Below are positions 62,541-64,000 of a stretch of 64,000 nucleotides of DNA, piece by piece. Within the stretch, counting starts at the first letter, position 1; the number at the start of each line of letters is the position of its first letter. Source of the stretch: Rubrolithibacter danxiaensis (lineage in GTDB: Bacteria > Bacteroidota > Bacteroidia > Sphingobacteriales > Sphingobacteriaceae); the NCBI RefSeq assembly GCF_047272945.1, contig NZ_JBKOPS010000011.1:45652-109651 (forward strand), read 5' to 3'. The notes beneath the pieces are model-generated. The model ran no database searches, was not told where the DNA came from, and saw only the letters and a program-made list of their open reading frames with translations. The translations under genes and the position numbers were made by a program.

Positions 62541-63781
62541 ATTGAATGCAATCGATTAATTACTAATGTTCTTTCGTATACTTTTAAAAGCGAGCCTGTG
62601 ATTAATCGGTTTTCATATTTGCCTTTAACAAACTTACGCCCGTTTTCACCCATGGAGGTCCTCAAATCCTGATCTTTCACAAGCAACTCTAATTTTTCTG
62701 CAATTGCTACAAAATCCTTTGGTTCTACAACAAATCCTGTACGTTCGTCAAGTACGCCTTCCGGCACTCCACCTGTGCGGGAGACAATTACGGGCAACTT
62801 CATTGCCTGAGCTTCCTGGATTACCAAGCCTTGCGTTTCCTGTCTTCCTTCTTCTGTAATTATCCCGGTTAACAAGAATAGGTCTGAAATATTTAGTTGA
62901 TTGATAACAGAATCTTGTGACATTGAACCTAAAAAAGTGACATAATTGCCTAATTGAAGTTTCTTTACTAACTCTTGTAACGATCCTTTTAACGGCCCAT
63001 CCCCTATTATACTATATAAAACATGGGTTGTTCCTTTTTTCACTAACTCATTAATTGCTAGAATAGAATACTCAATACCTTTAACTTCAATTAGTCGGGC
63101 AACAGTAGTAACTACTATTTGTCCTTCAGCCTTTTTATTTGTTAGGGGTTTAAAACATGAAGTATATAAACCAACACTTACAGTTTCGATCTTATCTTCA
63201 TTACACCCTAATTGTATTAATCTACTTTTTGTATAATTAGTATTGGCAATTATACAAGAAGCTCTTACAAAAAGATTATCATAAAAGTGTGGAGTCCTGA
63301 ATGGTCGATGATCAATATCATAACCGTGAAAAGAACAAACAAGAGGAACATGAGCTCCTATTACCCCTAATTTTTTAAGATTCAGGCAACGGTTACCAAT
63401 TGGACCAAAATGAGCATGAATGACATCAATATCTTTAAAATATCTTCTGTTTAAAATTACCGGAAGATATTCCTTCTTAAATACTAGATCTTTTAAAAAA
63501 AGGAGCCTCAAAAATAGTTTCGGCTGATTAAATAATACTTTTACAGCGATAAATAGATATGCAAAAGACCTCTTTATAATATTCCCAGAAGGGCGTTCAT
63601 CATAAACACAATTGTCCTTCAGGTTATATTTGAAGTAATTGTGGTGAATAGTTGTTGGCTTAGGATTATAAACTGAAAAAATTTTCACTTCAATGCCGGC
63701 ATCAATTAATCCTGTTATGTGATTTAAAATAAACGTTTCGGAGATATTAGGAAATCTTTCTACAATAACACCAACCTTCAT
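62537..63781 (-). CDS. Family 4 glycosyltransferase (WcaL-like)
   Basis: A 414-residue GT-B protein with the opening KVGVIVERFPNISETFILNHITGLIDAG, resembling colanic-acid transferase WcaL. Other GT4 marks are IHAHFGPIGNRCLNL, VTTVARLIEVKGIEYSILAI and E-x7-E in QETQGLVIQEAQAMKLPVIVSRTGGVPE. The ATG at 63781 is 11 bases after the stop of the partial gene upstream. It is translationally coupled to the GT8-like gene. Confidence 0.9.
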   Translation of the reverse strand: MKVGVIVERFPNISETFILNHITGLIDAGIEVKIFSVYNPKPTTIHHNYFKYNLKDNCVYDERPSGNIIKRSFAYLFIAVKVLFNQPKLFLRLLFLKDLVFKKEYLPVILNRRYFKDIDVIHAHFGPIGNRCLNLKKLGVIGAHVPLVCSFHGYDIDHRPFRTPHFYDNLFVRASCIIANTNYTKSRLIQLGCNEDKIETVSVGLYTSCFKPLTNKKAEGQIVVTTVARLIEVKGIEYSILAINELVKKGTTHVLYSIIGDGPLKGSLQELVKKLQLGNYVTFLGSMSQDSVINQLNISDLFLLTGIITEEGRQETQGLVIQEAQAMKLPVIVSRTGGVPEGVLDERTGFVVEPKDFVAIAEKLELLVKDQDLRTSMGENGRKFVKGKYENRLITGSLLKVYERTLVINRLHSI

Positions 63782-63792
63782 TTTCTAATTGA

Positions 63793-64000
63793 TTAACTCC
63801 TTCTGTAGCCGAGAAAAATTAACGTTTTATTCAAAAGGTGATGAGACCTAGATGATTCATAATTGTGAAGTTTTTTAAATATTTCAAAATCAGCTTTTAA
63901 ATGAACTAGTTCATTTTCAAAAACCCTTTGTTTTTCTTTCTGAGAAATTTCTATATTAGAAGAAATCCCGCCTATCTCAAAAACAGAACTAATTACTTCT
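63793..64000 (-). CDS. Unidentified protein, C-terminal fragment at the window edge
   Basis: An open frame enters from the right edge and runs 68 codons to a TAA at 63793-63795; the start is outside the window. The tail is rich in Glu and Lys and probably helical (SQKEKQRVFENELVHLKADFEIFKKLHNYE), ending NKTLIFLGYRRS. No family is recognisable. Same strand and only an 11-base gap to the GT4 gene, so it belongs to the same operon. Confidence 0.6.
   Translation of the reverse strand, partial: EVISSVFEIGGISSNIEISQKEKQRVFENELVHLKADFEIFKKLHNYESSRSHHLLNKTLIFLGYRRS

Noticed and set aside
1..64000. tRNA, rRNA, CRISPR array or insertion sequence
   Set aside because: I saw no tRNA-like cloverleaf, rRNA stretch, repeat-spacer array, transposase or terminal inverted repeats with target duplications. 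A dedicated search could still reveal a small RNA.

Overview
The window reads as a chromosomal segment of a Bacteroidota bacterium, most likely a Sphingobacteriales-like or related lineage. Several features support this: bacillithiol synthesis (BshC), the parA-parB-DUF5683-dapB-lepB gene order, the FtsL-like protein of Bacteroidota in the division cluster, a 62-residue histone-H1-like protein, a poxvirus-type topoisomerase IB, and a type IX secretion (T9SS) type B cargo next to a PorP/SprF-like protein. Shine-Dalgarno sequences are mostly absent, and there is no gap over 300 bases without a gene. I saw no rRNA, tRNA, CRISPR array or insertion sequence.

Layout. 1-4570 (+): the 3' end of rimO, bshC, an LDH2-type dehydrogenase and an FAD/Rieske oxidoreductase, ending in a strong convergent hairpin. 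4606-8866 (-): lepB, dapB, a DUF5683 protein, parB and parA in one overlapping run. 9023-16563 is mixed housekeeping: an FMN reductase, a cytosolic BtuF-like protein, tyrS, a NudK-like Nudix enzyme, an acyl-carrier-protein phosphodiesterase, ligA, dapA and the H1-like protein. 16828-34121 (-): an alpha-oxoamine synthase, then the complete division and cell-wall (dcw) cluster, transcribed mraZ-rsmH-ftsL-ftsI-murE-mraY-murD-ftsW-murG-murC-ftsQ-ftsA-ftsZ. A three-copy, 10-nt-period GTGG array upstream of mraZ looks like a MraZ autoregulatory operator. 34296-40378: pgk, a GNAT acetyltransferase, gapA, a small charged protein, topoisomerase IB, an alpha/beta hydrolase and a WecA-like sugar-phosphate transferase.

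40547-49927 (-) is the most striking locus. A PorP/SprF-like protein follows a 2792-residue secreted protein. I divided that protein by hand into 49 blade-like repeats of about 50 residues. Position-specific marks recur every seventh repeat, so it looks like seven consecutive seven-bladed beta-propellers, followed by an Ig-like domain, a putative-Ig domain and the T9SS type B C-terminal sorting domain.

50092-64000 (-) is a surface-glycan cluster: a carbamoyltransferase, two GT2 enzymes, four GT4 genes (one a fusion of two GT4 domains), a GT8-like transferase, an acyltransferase-3 membrane protein, an O-antigen ligase/polymerase-like membrane protein, and an embedded MntA-HepT toxin-antitoxin pair. 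It looks more AT-rich, uses GTG and TTG starts, and runs off the right edge in an unfinished gene.

Together the window links cell division and peptidoglycan synthesis (meso-DAP type: dapA, dapB and MurE with a DNPR motif) with cell-surface construction (glycans plus a giant T9SS-exported propeller protein). All assignments come from reading the sequence and translations; no database search or structure prediction was run.
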